NCBI GenBank assembly: GCA_020205615.1
Contig: CM035170.1
Coordinates: 8,364,311-8,428,310, forward strand
Source of the DNA: Panax quinquefolius
Taxonomy: Eukaryota > Streptophyta > Magnoliopsida > Apiales > Araliaceae
Reading direction: 5' to 3'
Length of the DNA: 64,000 nt
Shown here: piece after piece, positions 47,431 through 59,857 of the stretch
Numbering within the stretch: the first letter of the stretch is position 1
How the letters are laid out: each line of letters opens with the position of its first letter
The notes under the pieces: model-generated
Database searches by the model: none
Told to the model about the DNA's origin: nothing
Seen by the model: the letters and a program-made list of their open reading frames with translations, nothing else
Made by a program: the position numbers and the translations under genes

Positions 47431-48561
47431 TTTGAGTCACCATTCCCACTTTGGATTTGGGTTTCGATATCGTCAATCTCGGCGATATGTCCTTCTTTTC
47501 CACAATTATAGCATACCTTAAAGCTGTTGTGGGAAGTTTGGGGTGATATGTCCCTCTTTCCCACATTTGTAACATATAATGGGTGGTCTTTCTCCTCCCT
47601 TGAACCGATTACTCTTGGCTTGCGCCGACGTCTTCACATGGTCGTTGTTGAATCTCCTCTTTTAAAATCTCCTCCCGACTCGCTTCTTCTATTTTCATGG
47701 CCACGATTACCACCGAGTGGTTACCGCTTTGTCTGTATTCTTCTTTCTCCGTTTGGTTATCGTTATTCGATGATCGCTATCTTGGTATGATCCTGGTTAT
47801 GGTCCCTCGGTTGAATGTACTCGTTATCTCGATCTAACAAGCCGAGCCTGTTGACAACATCTGAATAGATAGAAAATTTATGAGAAATGAGATCTTGGCG
47901 TATGTCGGGTTTCAAACCTCTCGAAACATCCGCGCGTCATCGTTCCTCATTCTCCACCAAATGAGGTGCAAACACGGATAACTCCGCGAACTTCGCCTCG
48001 TCTTTGGGACACCGCTCGTATAGATTCGTTCTAGTCTAATAAACTCTACCTCCTTCATATATGAATACTTTCGAAAAGTACTTGTCATTGAACAGATTCT
48101 GAAACATTTCCCAAGACATGCTTTGTTGCGGTTTGGATGGAGTGCGCTTCACGATTCCCACCAATGTCGCCTCATTACTGGAACATAAAAAGTGGCGAAT
48201 GGAACCTTCGTTCCTCCGTGCATCCCAAGACATCGAATATCTTGGTAATCTGCTTGACCCACGTCTCACTTAATCGGATCCGGCTTTCCCAGTGCACGGT
48301 GGTCCCAACTCTTTGAATCGCTTGGGCACCACCACGAATGAATTGCTATCATTTCCTCCTCAGTATTTTGAACACGAGTCTCCTCGTGCGATTTTGCATG
48401 AACTGCAAATAGCTTCTAAACATCCCCTCGTTCATCATCTCGCTTTCGATTGGTGTTGTTCATAGGAGGTACATTGCCAACTGTTTGCGTTCTCCTCCTC
48501 GTTGGTAAAATCTGAGCGTCTCCACGGTCTCATTTCCATTGTTAATATTCTCGATCAACAT
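47430..48561 (-). pseudogene. Gag of element G, frameshifted
   Basis: Starts at ATG 48561 (LIENINNGNETVET, close to C's start). A capsid-like segment is clearest at 48036-48269 (SWEMFQNLFNDKYFS, typical retrotransposon gag). A zinc knuckle near 47524-47571 reads Cys-X2-Cys-X4-His with Phe in place of the last Cys. Many one- and two-base shifts break the frame. Confidence 0.75.
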
Positions 48562-48729
48562 TTTCAAATCTTCATAAAACAAGGGTTAATTAAGGAAATC
48601 AATATATCACATAATATTCCTATATCTTGACCAACTAACAAATAGGCTTAGGTAGGACACACTAGCTTGAAGGATTTACTCGTCTCTCCCTCTAGTTCTA
48701 TTCTCCGATCTCCGCTAGAGATCATATCC

Positions 48730-48747
48730 TAAGCTCGATACCAATCA
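48730..48747 (-). promoter_or_regulatory. Primer binding site of element G, altered
   Basis: Minus-strand TTGGTATCGAGCTTAGG, matching the initiator-Met site except that CAG has become CG. Confidence 0.75.
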
Positions 48748-51538
48748 TGACGCCCCAAAATAGGTATACATCACCTATTTTGAGTTGTCAATCGTGAATG
48801 CGAAAACAACTACAACTTTATTATTACAACAATTAAAGCTGTGAGTTTGAATACAAATATTATCTTCTGCATAATATCTATACTCAAATAAATCCTCATC
48901 ACATTTATTGATACATTATTTTACAAAAATGGTGAGGACTACTAAACAATCCTTTCTAAAACCTTCATTCCATACCCCAGACTACGTACTACTCGCTATA
49001 TTCTCGCCTCCACGAGAAAAATGGAACAAAAAGGAAAAGGGTGAGCTCAACTAGCTCAATAAAGAATATTATGACTAAGATAATATACAACAAATTATCG
49101 TTAGTCTTCAACAGGAAAAATCTAATAGAATACAATAGACAACAAATTTTAAATCAATATTCGCAATGAAATAATAATTCATTAGAAGAGTTAAGTAGAG
49201 AATGCAAACTACTATATTCTATGTATGAATTTAAAAGTTCATCGCTCTATCTTTTATCCTGTAACATCAATCAATATACATCCGGAATCAAATATTCATC
49301 TTTGCATTACAGGGCCAAAGATATTCATCACCGGTCATGTTCATTTAAACACTGCTCATCTTTGCACTACGGGCCAAAGATATTCTTCAGAAATCATTCA
49401 TCTTTGCACTACGAGCCAAAGATATTCTTAAGAAATCATTCATCTTTGCACTACTGGGCAAAGATATTCCATAATATCATCATTTAAGGCCGAGGATGAT
49501 GAAAATATTTTTTAAAAAACGAATCCATGAAACAAAATGACAAGGATTAAGGATTAAGGATTAAGTACTTGGTTTTATCCACGTCCAAAAATACCTCAAA
49601 AATAATCATAGTGGTGTAAAATTCAAGAATGATCAAAACATGGATACAATCGAGTTAGTATCCGAAATAGATGTTTTGGATGAAAAGAAGAAATTTTATT
49701 TTTCTATTGAATAGTACAGTATCGTGAATAATAGTCTTAGATATCGTGAATAGTCTTGTATATCGTGAATAGTAACTCAGACACCAAAAGATAGAAATTC
49801 CACAAAAAACATCTTCACGCTTCATGAATAGTACTCGTGAATAGTAACTTGTGAATAGTAACTTCATGAATAGTAACTCGTGAATAGTAACTCGTGAATA
49901 GTAACCCATGAATAGTAACCCAGAGCATGAAAAAGTTCCAAATTTGATAAAAACTTCAGATCAATATTTCAAATAATGATATTGAAGAAATAATATCATT
50001 ACGAAAAAAAATAATATCCCTTACCTCGAAAGATTAGTACTTCAAATTTTGACACCTGGATATAAAGCTATGACTTGAACTTGCACCGTATATCAACACT
50101 CAAACTATACTCACAAGAATACGCTCAAAATATCGAGAGAGAAATAGAGAAAAACTTGAGCTTACGGTATGATTTTCAATTCTAACCTAAGCTCCTATTT
50201 ATAGGAAAATGCTTAGAACACAAGTAGAAAAAATGAATATAATAATATTATTTATAAACAAAATTCTTTAGCCCACCTTTGAAATCTGATTTCAGCCATA
50301 GCACATGTTAAATGAGGTTCACAAACTCACCAAAAACGTTTTTCTCAAAATAATTAATTAAAACTCCCAAAAATCAATTATTTCGGAACTCCAAAACTTC
50401 AATAATTCATAATAAATAGCCTTTTTGTCAGAAAATTCGAATCTCGCGACTTTTGATAGGAAATTCAATTCTCTACAACTTTGCAGAAGAAAGTTCTTCC
50501 AAATTCCAAACAGAAATTGACCGAAATCCACAAACGGGCGATTTTACAGGCTATAATCAAATTTCGGTCAATAATTGTGTCCACCAACACACAAAATATG
50601 TGTTAAACATTTAATGTCACAAAAATACTCTTCCTCCTCATATACTCATATATCCCACATTCATTATAAAAATATCACCGTTAATATATTATTAAAATAA
50701 TATATTTAAATGAATTATTTTATTAGAAAATGATAAAATATTAATTCTCAACAATTGTCATTTTAAAAATTTCTCCATCTATATCCACATAAAATCAATA
50801 TTTTCCCCATCATATAAATCAATAATAATATTACGAGAATCACAGATCTTGACAACCGTGCCGTTCCTGGAAAGAGGGCTTTCGATAAGAATTTCTCCTT
50901 CTTGGCAGCAATTAGATGACCAAACCTCTCCTTAGACGAACTTTCTAGACATTGCCAATAATGTTATCTAATAATATTATTCAGATAATATGAATTATTG
51001 CTTCGATAATGGAAAATCTTGTGTAATGACAATTTATTGAAACAACAATAATATAAAATATCAATCGTGATTATTGAATCAATAAAATAAAATCTTGAAT
51101 AGTAATTCTTGTAACAATTATTGAGTAATGCCTTCTTACGTAAGAATCAATAATTGGTGCAATACGATTGTCTTCTTTGTTCAACAACGCGTATTAGTGT
51201 GTTTTAACCAATTTGGGTATTCCAACAATGATAATTGGTAATAACTATCTTAGTTATTTATAAACAACTTATATTTGTCGTTTTCTTCATCCAATTGCTT
51301 TCCGTTATGGGGCCCACAAAAAGATCGCGCCGTCGCATTTAATATTCCCAGAGAGTATCGAATATTCCACGACCAAACGAATATTCCCAAACAATAATGA
51401 ATATTTTATAACCACTTGCTTATTCAAATATTTAGCATTTTACCCATAACTAACCACATTAATCAAATCAACCCTTACTATTTCAAAATAATAAATAGAG
51501 GAAATTCCATTTTATTAAAAAAAATTCGGGGTCTTACA
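48748..51538 (-). repeat. 5' LTR of element G
   Basis: 2791 bases, with GGGGTCTTACA at 51538 and TGACGCCCC at 48748 (the first TG appears lost or altered). TATA at 50194-50203 (minus). Arrays at 49300-49465 (TGCACTACGGGCCAAAGATA) and 49715-49920 (GTGAATAGTAAC). Confidence 0.92.
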
Positions 51539-51632
51539 CATAACTAACCACTTTAGTCAAAACAACCCTTACTATTTCAAAATAATAAATAGAGGAAATT
51601 CAATTTTATTTATAATAAGTTGGGGTCTTACA
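51539..51632 (-). repeat. 3' LTR of element H, right segment
   Basis: The first ~94 bases of the H LTR, on the far side of G, ending GGGGTCTTACA at 51632. It begins with the CATAA duplicated by G. Confidence 0.9.
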
Positions 51633-51646
51633 ACCTCCCCTCCTTA
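51633..51646 (-). promoter_or_regulatory. Polypurine tract of element H
   Basis: Minus-strand ATAAGGAGGGGAGGT just before the LTR. Confidence 0.88.
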
Positions 51647-52394
51647 TGAAATTTTGTCCTCAAAATTGAAGTACGTACCTGGTGTTTCGAAAAGGTGAGG
51701 ATACCTTGCTTTCATTTTCGTTTCCAACTCCCAGGTCATTTCCTCAATAGCATGGTTCCTCCACAAAACTTTAACTTGTGGTATGACCTTTGTGCGTAGG
51801 ACATGCTCTTTCTTATCCAAGATCTTGACAGGTACTTCCTCGTACGTTAAGTCTTCGGCTATCTCGTCCGGTTCTAACTCAATGACGTGGTTCGGGTCTT
51901 TCACATATTCTGAAGCACCTGGATATGTGAAAACATTATGAACACGAGACATACTTGGAGGTAACGCGAGTCTATAGGCTACATTTCCTACTCGGTCAAG
52001 AATCAAATGGACCAATAAATCGTGGATTGAGCTTTCCTCTTTTTCCAAATCTTGTAACTCCCTTCCATGGAGCAACTCGCAATAATACATGATCCCCAAT
52101 ACTAAATTCCACATCCTTTCGATGAAGATCCACATAACTCTTTTGTCGATCCTGTGCCGTTTGTATACGTTGTCGAATCATTTGGATCTTTTCCATAGTC
52201 ATACGTACCAACTCGGGTCCCAACAATGTTGCTTCATCCAATTCATCCTAACATATTGGAGAGCGACACTTTCGTCCATACAATGCTTCGAATGGAGCCA
52301 CACCTATACTTGTCTGATAACTGTTGTTGTAGGAGAATTCCACCAATGGTAAATACTTATCCCAACTCCCTTTGAAGTCTTAGACACAGAGTCT
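51644..52394 (-). pseudogene. Integrase C-terminal part of element H
   Basis: Two overlapping frames. 51996-52241 has ATLLGPELVRMT, AQDRQKSYVD and PWKGVTRFGKRGKLNPRFIGPF. 51644-52135 continues in another frame with VAYRLALPPSMSRVHNV, EYVKDPNHVIELEPDEIAEDLTYEE and the chromodomain-like VKVLWRNHAIEEMTWELE...YPHLF. A frameshift near 52100 separates them. The join to the core (52241-52394), which should carry the catalytic Glu region, is also shifted. Confidence 0.82.
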
Positions 52395-53731
52395 TAATAG
52401 ATCTTAGTCCTCTCCGATTGTCTGTCCGTTTGAGGATGGTATGCCGAACTAAATCGTAAATCCGTGCACATAGCTTTTTGCAAGCTAACCCAAAATCTTG
52501 AAGTGAATCTTGGGTCACGATCCGAAACTATGGATACTGGAATGCCATGCAATCTCACAATCTCATTTATATACATATGAGCAAGACGTTCAAGGGAATA
52601 AGTCTCCCGTATCGGCAAGAAATGAGCAGACTTGGTTAACCTATCAACAATAACCCAAATAGCATTTATGCCTTGAGAAACCGTGGGAAGACCCGTAACA
52701 AAATCCATGGTAATATGTTCCCACTTCCATTTCAGAATCTCAAGTGGTTGCAATGGACCCTTAGGCACTTGATGCTCCGCCTTTACACGTTGACAAGTTA
52801 AACACATCGAGATAAACATTGCAATCTCTCTCTTCATATTATTCCACCAAAATGTATATCGAAGATCATGATACATTTTGGTACTTCCAGGATGGATTGC
52901 AAATGGTGTATTGTGTGCCTCCATCATGATCTTGTACTTCAAATCAGAATCATTAGGAACACAAAGTCTGGAGTGGACTCGAAGTATTCCTTCCTCATCG
53001 ATTCTTGCCTCTAGAATAACACCTTCTTGTGCTTTCTTCTTTATATGCATCAGCTCCGGGTCTGTGACTTGAGCAACTTTAACTTTTTCGATTAAAGTTG
53101 GTTCTATACGTATACTTAACATCATTGCATAGGTCCCTGGAGTCTTGAATTCTATCTTCATCTTTTGTAAATCACACAAAATGGGTTTTTGTGTTGACAA
53201 CATCGCACTCGTTCCCGCGTATGATCTTCTACTCAATGCGTCGGCTACCACGTTTGCTTTTTCAGGATGGTATTGAATGGTATGGTCGTAGTCTTTCAAC
53301 AGCTCGAGCCAACGTTTTTGCCGCATGTTGAATTCTTTTTGGGTGAAGAAATATTTGAGGCTTTTATGGTCTGAATATATCTCCACTTTCTCCCCATATA
53401 GATAGTGCCTCCGGATCTTTAAGCGCAAAAAAATTGTATTGCAACTCTCTAGATCATGAGTAAGATAATTCCTCGCATATTCTTTAAGTTGTCGCGAGGC
53501 ATAGGCTATGACTTTCCCACGTTGCATAAGAACACATCCTAACCCTTTGCCTGAAGCATCGCTGTAGATAACAAATCCATCCGAACCAGATGGTATTGTC
53601 AAAACAGGTGTCAAAATGAGTCTCCTCTTAAGCTCTTGAAAACACTTCTCACATTCTTCGCTCCATACGAATTTTGTATCCTTCCGAGTCAGCTGAGTTA
53701 ACGGGGTAGCTATTCGAGAAAATCCTTCCAT
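52394..53731 (-). CDS. RNase H and integrase of element H, long open frame (445 codons)
   Basis: The longest frame in the window. Residues ~1-35 are the RT end ([13 protein letters not shown]). RNase H covers ~45-165, with [12 protein letters not shown] (Asp), THDLES (Glu), SDHKSLKYF (Asp) and [10 protein letters not shown] (Asp). The integrase zinc finger is at ~275-320 (His...HPGS, then CLTC). The core starts at ~345 with TMDFVTGLP (Asp) and [10 protein letters not shown] (Asp). It ends early at SAYHPQTD, before the catalytic Glu, through a frameshift near 52410. It is part of a pol polyprotein; the apparent start Met is internal. Cleavage by the element protease would normally release the enzymes. 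Confidence 0.85.
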   Translation of the reverse strand: MEGFSRIATPLTQLTRKDTKFVWSEECEKCFQELKRRLILTPVLTIPSGSDGFVIYSDASGKGLGCVLMQRGKVIAYASRQLKEYARNYLTHDLESCNTIFLRLKIRRHYLYGEKVEIYSDHKSLKYFFTQKEFNMRQKRWLELLKDYDHTIQYHPEKANVVADALSRRSYAGTSAMLSTQKPILCDLQKMKIEFKTPGTYAMMLSIRIEPTLIEKVKVAQVTDPELMHIKKKAQEGVILEARIDEEGILRVHSRLCVPNDSDLKYKIMMEAHNTPFAIHPGSTKMYHDLRYTFWWNNMKREIAMFISMCLTCQRVKAEHQVPKGPLQPLEILKWKWEHITMDFVTGLPTVSQGINAIWVIVDRLTKSAHFLPIRETYSLERLAHMYINEIVRLHGIPVSIVSDRDPRFTSRFWVSLQKAMCTDLRFSSAYHPQTDRQSERTKIY

Positions 53732-54670
53732 TCTCGAATCTTCGATAATAACAAGCTAAGCCCGAAAGCTACGTACTTGGTCACCGCCTTCGTTGCTCCC
53801 AACTTTGTATTGCTTGAATCTTCGCTGAGTCAATGGATACTCCATATTTTGACACAACGTGCCCAAGGAATGCTACTTCCTCAAGCCAGAACTCGCATTT
53901 CTTTAACTTGGCATATAACTTGTTTTCATAAAGCCTTTGGAGTACCAGCTTCAAATGGTGTTCATAATCTTCACGACTTTTGGAATATATGAAAATGTCA
54001 TCAATAAAGACAACAATGAACTGATCCAAATAATCTTTGAATACTCGGTTCATCATATCCATGAAAGCCGCAGGAGCATTAGTCAATCCAAAAGACATGA
54101 CTAAGAATTCGTAATGCCCGCATCTGAGTTCTCAAGCGCGCTTGGAATATCCTCGATTCTAATCTTCAATGATGATATCCGAGCGAAGATCGATTTTTGA
54201 AAAAATTGTGCTCCTTGCAACCGGTCAAATAAGTCATTAATACGAGGTAGCGGATACTATTCTTGATGGTGACATGGTTCAATTCCGATAGTCAATACAA
54301 AGTCGCATACTCCCGTCTTTCTTCTTTACAAATAAAACAGAGCATCCCAGGAGATGTACTAGGAGGAATAAAACCGATGTCCAATAACTCCCGTAGTTGG
54401 ACCTTTAACTCTGAAGTTCAATAGAGCCATTCGATATGGGGTTTTAGAAATGGGCTTTGTGCGAGTTCAAGATCAATAAAGAATTCAACTTCACGTTAGG
54501 GGTGAGGCAGGAAGTTCTTCGAAATACGTCGGAAAAGTTACTAACAACAGAATATTATTCAAATCGGCGTGTCTTTATTCAAATCCATAACATGGGCTAA
54601 GAAAGCTTGACATCCATTTTTAATAAGCGAATGGCTTTATGGCGATATAACAAAGATTGATTTTAATGGT
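53732..54670 (-). pseudogene. Reverse transcriptase of element H, broken
   Basis: 53781-54098 is an open 105-codon piece with [31 protein letters not shown] (catalytic Asp-Asp) and [10 protein letters not shown], the RT palm and thumb. Upstream (54100-54670) the finger region is shifted several times; RLQGAQFF and DFV scraps can be read. In a full element this copies the RNA genome into DNA within the particle. Confidence 0.82.
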
Positions 54671-54901
54671 TTAGTTGCTTGAATTGAACAACAGTTGTTT
54701 AGGAATATAAAAACTAACAACCTTACGAAAACAATCAATTTTGGAATGATGAGTAGTTAACCAATCAATCCCTAAAATCACATCAAAAGCAAGTATCTTT
54801 AAAGAGATAAGGTCAACAGGTAATGTGATGGTGCCAACTTGGATCAAACAAGATTTATAAACAGTGGATGTGATGAAAGTTTCTCCTAACGGAGTTTCCA
54901 C
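54671..54901 (-). pseudogene. Protease C-terminal part of element H
   Basis: Open piece with ETPLGETFITSTVY, LISLKILAFDVILGIDWLTTHHSKIDC. The GIDWL motif is typical of the end of the chromovirus protease. It follows 54926-55165 after a stop and shift near 54910. Confidence 0.8.
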
Positions 54902-54925
54902 AGATAGGTCAAAGTCTAATTTCTC

Positions 54926-55165
54926 CTAAGTTAAATTTAAACGTTGAGCACAAGTAGGAGAGATAAATGAATGGGTAGCACCGGTATCTAATAAGGTATA
55001 AACTTCACAAGAATTTATGATTAGCTTACCCGTGATCACCTCGTTTGGATTCCTCGCATTTTGACCAGTCACGACAAACACTCTTCCAGGAACTGTTAAC
55101 TTTGACTTTTCTGTGACAGCCTTTTGAGTCACCGTCCCCGCTGAACTTGGTTTCCTACCGTACAA
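54926..55165 (-). CDS. Gag-protease junction of element H with intact active site
   Basis: 79 codons with VVTGQNARNPNEVITGK and LLDTGATHSFISPTCAQRLNLT. Asp-Thr-Gly is the active site of the retroviral-type aspartic protease, which acts as a dimer. This is the only intact protease active site I could read in the window. The frame is a fragment of gag-pol; the ATG is internal. Confidence 0.78.
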   Translation of the reverse strand: MYGRKPSSAGTVTQKAVTEKSKLTVPGRVFVVTGQNARNPNEVITGKLIINSCEVYTLLDTGATHSFISPTCAQRLNLT

Positions 55166-55472
55166 TCTCGAACGATATGTCCTTCTTTTCCATAATTATA
55201 GCATACCTTGAACTATTGTGGGCAATTTGGACTGATATGTCCTTCTTTCCCGCATTTATAGCAAATGACCGATGGTCGTCTTCCTCCCTTGGAACCGATT
55301 CTTCTTTGGTCTTTGACGTCTTCGCATTGTCATTGTTGAATCTCCTTTTTAAAATCTCCCCAGGCTAAGCTTCTTCTATTCTCATGGCCATGATTACCAC
55401 CGTGGTGGTTCTTGCCTCTAGTCCGTATTCTTCTTTCTCCGTTTGGTTATCGTTGTTACGATGACTCTTTGT
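55166..55472 (-). pseudogene. Gag C-terminus of element H with two zinc knuckles
   Basis: 55222-55266 reads CYKCGKEGHISPNC, a complete Cys-X2-Cys-X4-His-X4-Cys knuckle that would bind element RNA. A second knuckle follows (55163-55210) as CYNYGKEGHIVRDC, with Tyr for the second Cys. The basic region upstream is cut at 55472 by element I; the rest of gag and the 5' LTR lie beyond the window. Confidence 0.8.
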
Positions 55473-56311
55473 TGTAAAACCCCAACTTTTGAATAAAGAT
55501 GAATTTTCTATAAATATTATTTTGAATATTATGGAGTGAAATTGATATAATAGTTGTGGGTAATATTTATAAATTTTGCAAAATGTACGTAAGTTGTTAT
55601 ATAATATTCGATTGGTGGGGAATATTCGTTTTAACGAGGGAATATTCGTATAACAAAGACACAATCATTGGTGGACCCCAAGCGAAATTATTGTCGAATT
55701 AAGAAAACGACAAAAATACTTTATGAAAATAACGGCGGAAGTTTTACCGTTAATCGTTGAAACACCGGTGTTAAAAGTATTATGTCTGGCGTGTAATTAT
55801 GCGAGTACACGGTATTGATTATTGATGCTTACGTGAGAAGTCACTTTCGGTTTTGTTCAATTATTGCTATAGTAATTGTTGTAAATTTTGCTTATTTTAT
55901 GGACCCTATTTACCCATTTTTCAAAACCTGTCGGTAGAAGTTGTTTCAATTTTATATTATATATATAAATATATATATATATTATTATATATATAATATG
56001 TCACATGTTTTAAAATGGTGGTGAGGGAGTTCACGGAAAGTAAAGAAAATGGAATTGATTTATGCAGGTGGATTTTTTTGGCGAGTTTTGAATGAGTTTT
56101 CAAACTTGGTCATTATTTGGCCAAACTTTTCAAATCATGTAGTATTAATTGATAGCTTGCATTCTAATTGGTCGAGGATATGATAGTAGCATGTGTTATA
56201 TATATAAATATATTATATTTTATTTTGTTTAACTAAGGAGGTTACCTTTTTGAAATTAGGCGTTTGTTGATTCAACAAAATTTATAAATAGTGAATTTTT
56301 CTCTACACATG

Positions 56312-56368
<57 letters not shown>

Positions 56369-58030
56369 TATATTTTATTTAAAAGATTTTGCTTTAATTA
56401 TGGATAAATCAGATTAAAGTAAATCAATCCTAATGATTCATGAGTTAGTTACTATGCAATCCATTTTTTATAAATAGAAGCTCATTCCTTTATTATTTTC
56501 TTACAATTCAATTGAAGCTTTAGAGAGAGAAATTATAGAAAAACTATAGAAAAGTATTATGCTACTTCCCTACTCTTATATTCAGTTTCTTTTACGGTAA
56601 GAGAAATTATTCTTTTGTATTTAAGAAGAGAACTTTTGTTATTCCATTTCTTAATTATTACATTGGAATAACTTTGTAATCTGTGATAATACCTATCGTG
56701 GTGACATTCTTCTATTATTACATCTTTATTATTAGGTTGGAACATCACATGCATGTCTATCTGGGACTGGTTCCGTTTTATTAATACATATTTATTATTC
56801 CGTTGGAACATCACATGCATGTGCTTTACTGTGGGACTGGTTCCGCCTTTATTATTTCATTCTTTATTATTACATTGGAACATCCATCGATTGTGATTTT
56901 CACACGACTGGTTCCATTATTATTATTTGTTTGAAATAACTTTTATTATGTGAAGTACTGCATGCATGTTGATTTACATTGTTATTCCATTCCTTATTAT
57001 TCTCAGTTGGTTAAAATTTTGACTTCTATACTCCATGAAATTAGTGAAATATCCTTGATATTTGCGCTTCATCCAGTATTTTTCATGGAAATATTCTTCT
57101 GAGAAATCTTGAATTTTACTCTACAAAGCAGTATCATGTTGACAATTTGGACGTTATTAGTTCCTGAATAACTTAATTCTTGAACTTGTTTTATTGAATT
57201 CTTATATCATTGTCACCATTCTCATGTTTATATTTTTTTTAAAAGTCGATCGTGGCACTGTAAAGCATGGATGGACTTGGTATGATTATGACCGAGGATT
57301 ATTCGGTTGTAATCATGGATAGTAATATTACAAATGATGTGTAAAAAGTCCTCATTGGCCCATAGTGCATTGATGGACGAGTTGTTGGCATGATCATGAC
57401 CATTGATGAATACACAAATATCCTTGGCCCGTAGTGCATGGAATTTGTGGTCGTGACCTAATGAATATCATTGGTAGTAGTCGGGGATGATGTGGATTAT
57501 TTATTAAAATTTGAGTCTCGTGATAAAAGTGATGAAAAACTTTTAAATCATAAAAGATAGTAGATTATATTCTCTACTTGATTCTTTTAATGGATTGCTT
57601 GATCCATTGCAGATTAAACTTGATGTTGTTATATTTTATCGGTTTAACAACTTTGTTGAAGGCTAACGATAATTTATTACGCATTATCTTAGTCATAATA
57701 TTTCTTCTTGGGCTAGTTGAGCTCACCCTTTTCTTTCATTGTTCTCTTGAGGAAATGAGAACATAGCGAGGACTAGTCGAGGGAGCGGAATGATGGTCGA
57801 GAGGATAACATTAGTAGTCCTCACTATTACGTGAAATAGTGTATTAATAATTGTAATGAGGACTCCTTTTGAGTTTGTATAATCTCTAGTAGACATTAAT
57901 TGTATTCAAACTCACGGTTATGTTTTGTCGTATTGTACACACAGTTTGTATTAGTAAGTTGTATTTGAATTTTGTACCATATATCGGCGACCCAAGATGG
58001 GTGATGTATACCTAATTTTGGGGCGTCACG
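55473..58030 (+). repeat. 5' LTR of element I
   Basis: Starts TGTAAAACCCC and ends GGGGCGTCAC(G). It has a TA microsatellite (56309-56345), a TATA-type box (56469-56477) and a hairpin array (56625-57010) in which most stems use GTTCC/GGAAC. Pairs with 62859-64000 over the shared part. Confidence 0.92.
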
Positions 58031-58046
58031 GTTAATATCAAAGCTT
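58031..58046 (+). promoter_or_regulatory. Primer binding site of element I, decayed
   Basis: GTTAATATCAAAGCTT at the position of the initiator-Met site; three changes from the form in A. Confidence 0.7.
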
Positions 58047-58217
58047 AGGGATATGATCCTTGGCTAAGATGTGAGACTAGAACTAGGAGGGAGGCAGGGG
58101 AATTCCTTCGCTAGTAGGACCTACTTAAATTTATTTTTTATTTAAATTGGTTGGTCCGAGTTTAGAGATATTATGTTACATGTCAATTAACCTTTGTTTT
58201 TGTGGCGATGTCTGAAA

Positions 58218-59340
58218 ATGACATCCAAAAATGTTGAGAATAGCAATGGAGCACAAGAGGCCGTTGAGTCTCCACATATCAATAATCGGGAGAATGTGCA
58301 TCGAAGGCGACAATCCTCATGCAAATAAACAACACCTTGACCAAATGATGAATGATGGATTGTTCGGAGGCTTTATGCGATTCATGCAACAATGAAGCGA
58401 GAGCGGCTCTGTCCAAAATGTAGGTGGAAACACTTGAAAACTCTCGGTGATCACCGCTTAAGCAGTTTGAGGAGCTGGGACCATCGGAGTTTAAGGAGAG
58501 CCAAAACCACTTATGGCGGAAGCATGGATAAAGCAAATCACCAAGATATTTGATGTCTTGGGATGCTCAGAAGCAAAAGGTTCCCTTTACTTGCCTTTAT
58601 GTTGCATGGAGAGAGGCGATTCTTGGTGGGAATCGGTAAAATGTACTCAACTTTTACATACTAAAGATGTCTTGGGAGAAGTTCGAAGAGTACATTCAAC
58701 GACAAATACTTTCCGAAAATATTCGTCACATGAAGGAGGTGGAGTTTATCAAATTGGAGCAAAACAATATGGCCGTGTGCCATGATCGAGGTAAAATTTG
58801 CGGAGTTATCCGGTTTGCGTCCCACTTGGTGGATAATGAAGAGAGAATGGAGCAAATGTTTTAAGAGGTTTGAAGCGGAGATATCGTCGACATCTTATTT
58901 CTCATAAAGCGTGTTTGTATTCGGATGTTGTAAATAGGGCTCGATTGGTGGAAGCGCGATAACGAGTCAACGCAACCAAAAGAAGCGTAGAGACAAAATG
59001 ATAATACCGGTGAGAAGCGATCATCGAAGCGGTGACAACAAGCGTGGAGGGAATCAATAGGCGAAAATGGTAACCACTTTGGTGGTAATCGGGCCAAAAA
59101 CAATATGAATGGATATTTCAAGAAGAGAGATTCAATAATGATGGAAAGAGCGTCGGCACACCAAAGACCCGTTGTTAAGGAAGAGAAAAAGACCACCTAT
59201 CATATGCTTCAAATGCGGAGGGAGGGACACATCGGTCAAATTAGCGCGATCTTGAGTCAAAGCGTGTTATAATTATGGAAGAGAGGTCACTTAGCCCGAT
59301 TTTTGTTGTTCACGAAGACAAATTCAATAGGATGGAGGCA
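58218..59340 (+). pseudogene. Gag of element I, frameshifted
   Basis: Starts at ATG 58218 with the same NVENSNGAQ opening as element A. Capsid pieces are 58513-58785 (AEAWIKQITKIFDVLGCSEA, ERGDSWWESV) and 58667-58864 (SWEKFEEYIQRQ, SENIRHMKEVEF, the expected capsid helix region in a shifted frame). A zinc knuckle CFKCGG near 59204-59230 is followed by a shifted remainder. At least five shifts or stops. Confidence 0.8.
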
Positions 59341-59770
59341 CCAAAGGTAGTCCCGGAAAAAGTCAAAGCCGGTGGTCTGAGGAGAGGCGTTTGTTGTGAC
59401 CTCCCGAAAAGCGAGGAACCCGAATGAGGTCATCACGGGTAAGCTTATCATAAACTCTAGCAAATTATATACCTTATTTGATCTGGGTTCTACCCATTCT
59501 TTTATTTCTCCTACTTGCGCTCAACGATTAAATTTGACTCAAAGGAATTAGACTTTGACTTATCTGTGGAAACTCCTTTGGGAGAAACTTTCATTACATC
59601 CACGGTTTATAAGTCTTGTTTGGTTCAAGTTGGTACCCACACATTACTGTCGATCTTATTGCATTAAAAATACTTGCATTTGATGTAATTACAGGGATTG
59701 ATTGGTTAACTACTCATCATGCAAAAATTGATTATTTTAAATGAGGTTGTTAGCTTTCATATTCCTAATC
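59340..59770 (+). pseudogene. Protease of element I, frameshifted
   Basis: Reads RNPNEVITGKL..NS, then a protease start in which the active-site codons are changed (GATCTGGGT where H encodes Asp-Thr-Gly), and further on ALKILAFDVITGIDWLTTHHAKID. Broken by stops. Confidence 0.75.
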
Positions 59771-59857
59771 GACCTATTATGCGAATTCAAGCAACCAAAC
59801 CATTAAAATCAATCATTGTCATCTCAGCCATAAAGCTATTCGTTTATTAAAAAATGG

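Larger units (their letters stand above)
39241..51538 (-). mobile_element. Element G: complete chromovirus, itself carrying solo LTR L
   Basis: From TGTGACGCCC (39241) to GTCTTACA (51538), flanked by a perfect duplication CATAA (39236-39240 and 51539-51543). The 5' LTR is 48748-51538, the internal region 44444-48747, and the 3' LTR 39241-41542 plus 43953-44443 around L. Gag, PR, connector, RNase H and integrase are recognisable but heavily frameshifted. The RT core is missing. Confidence 0.93.
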
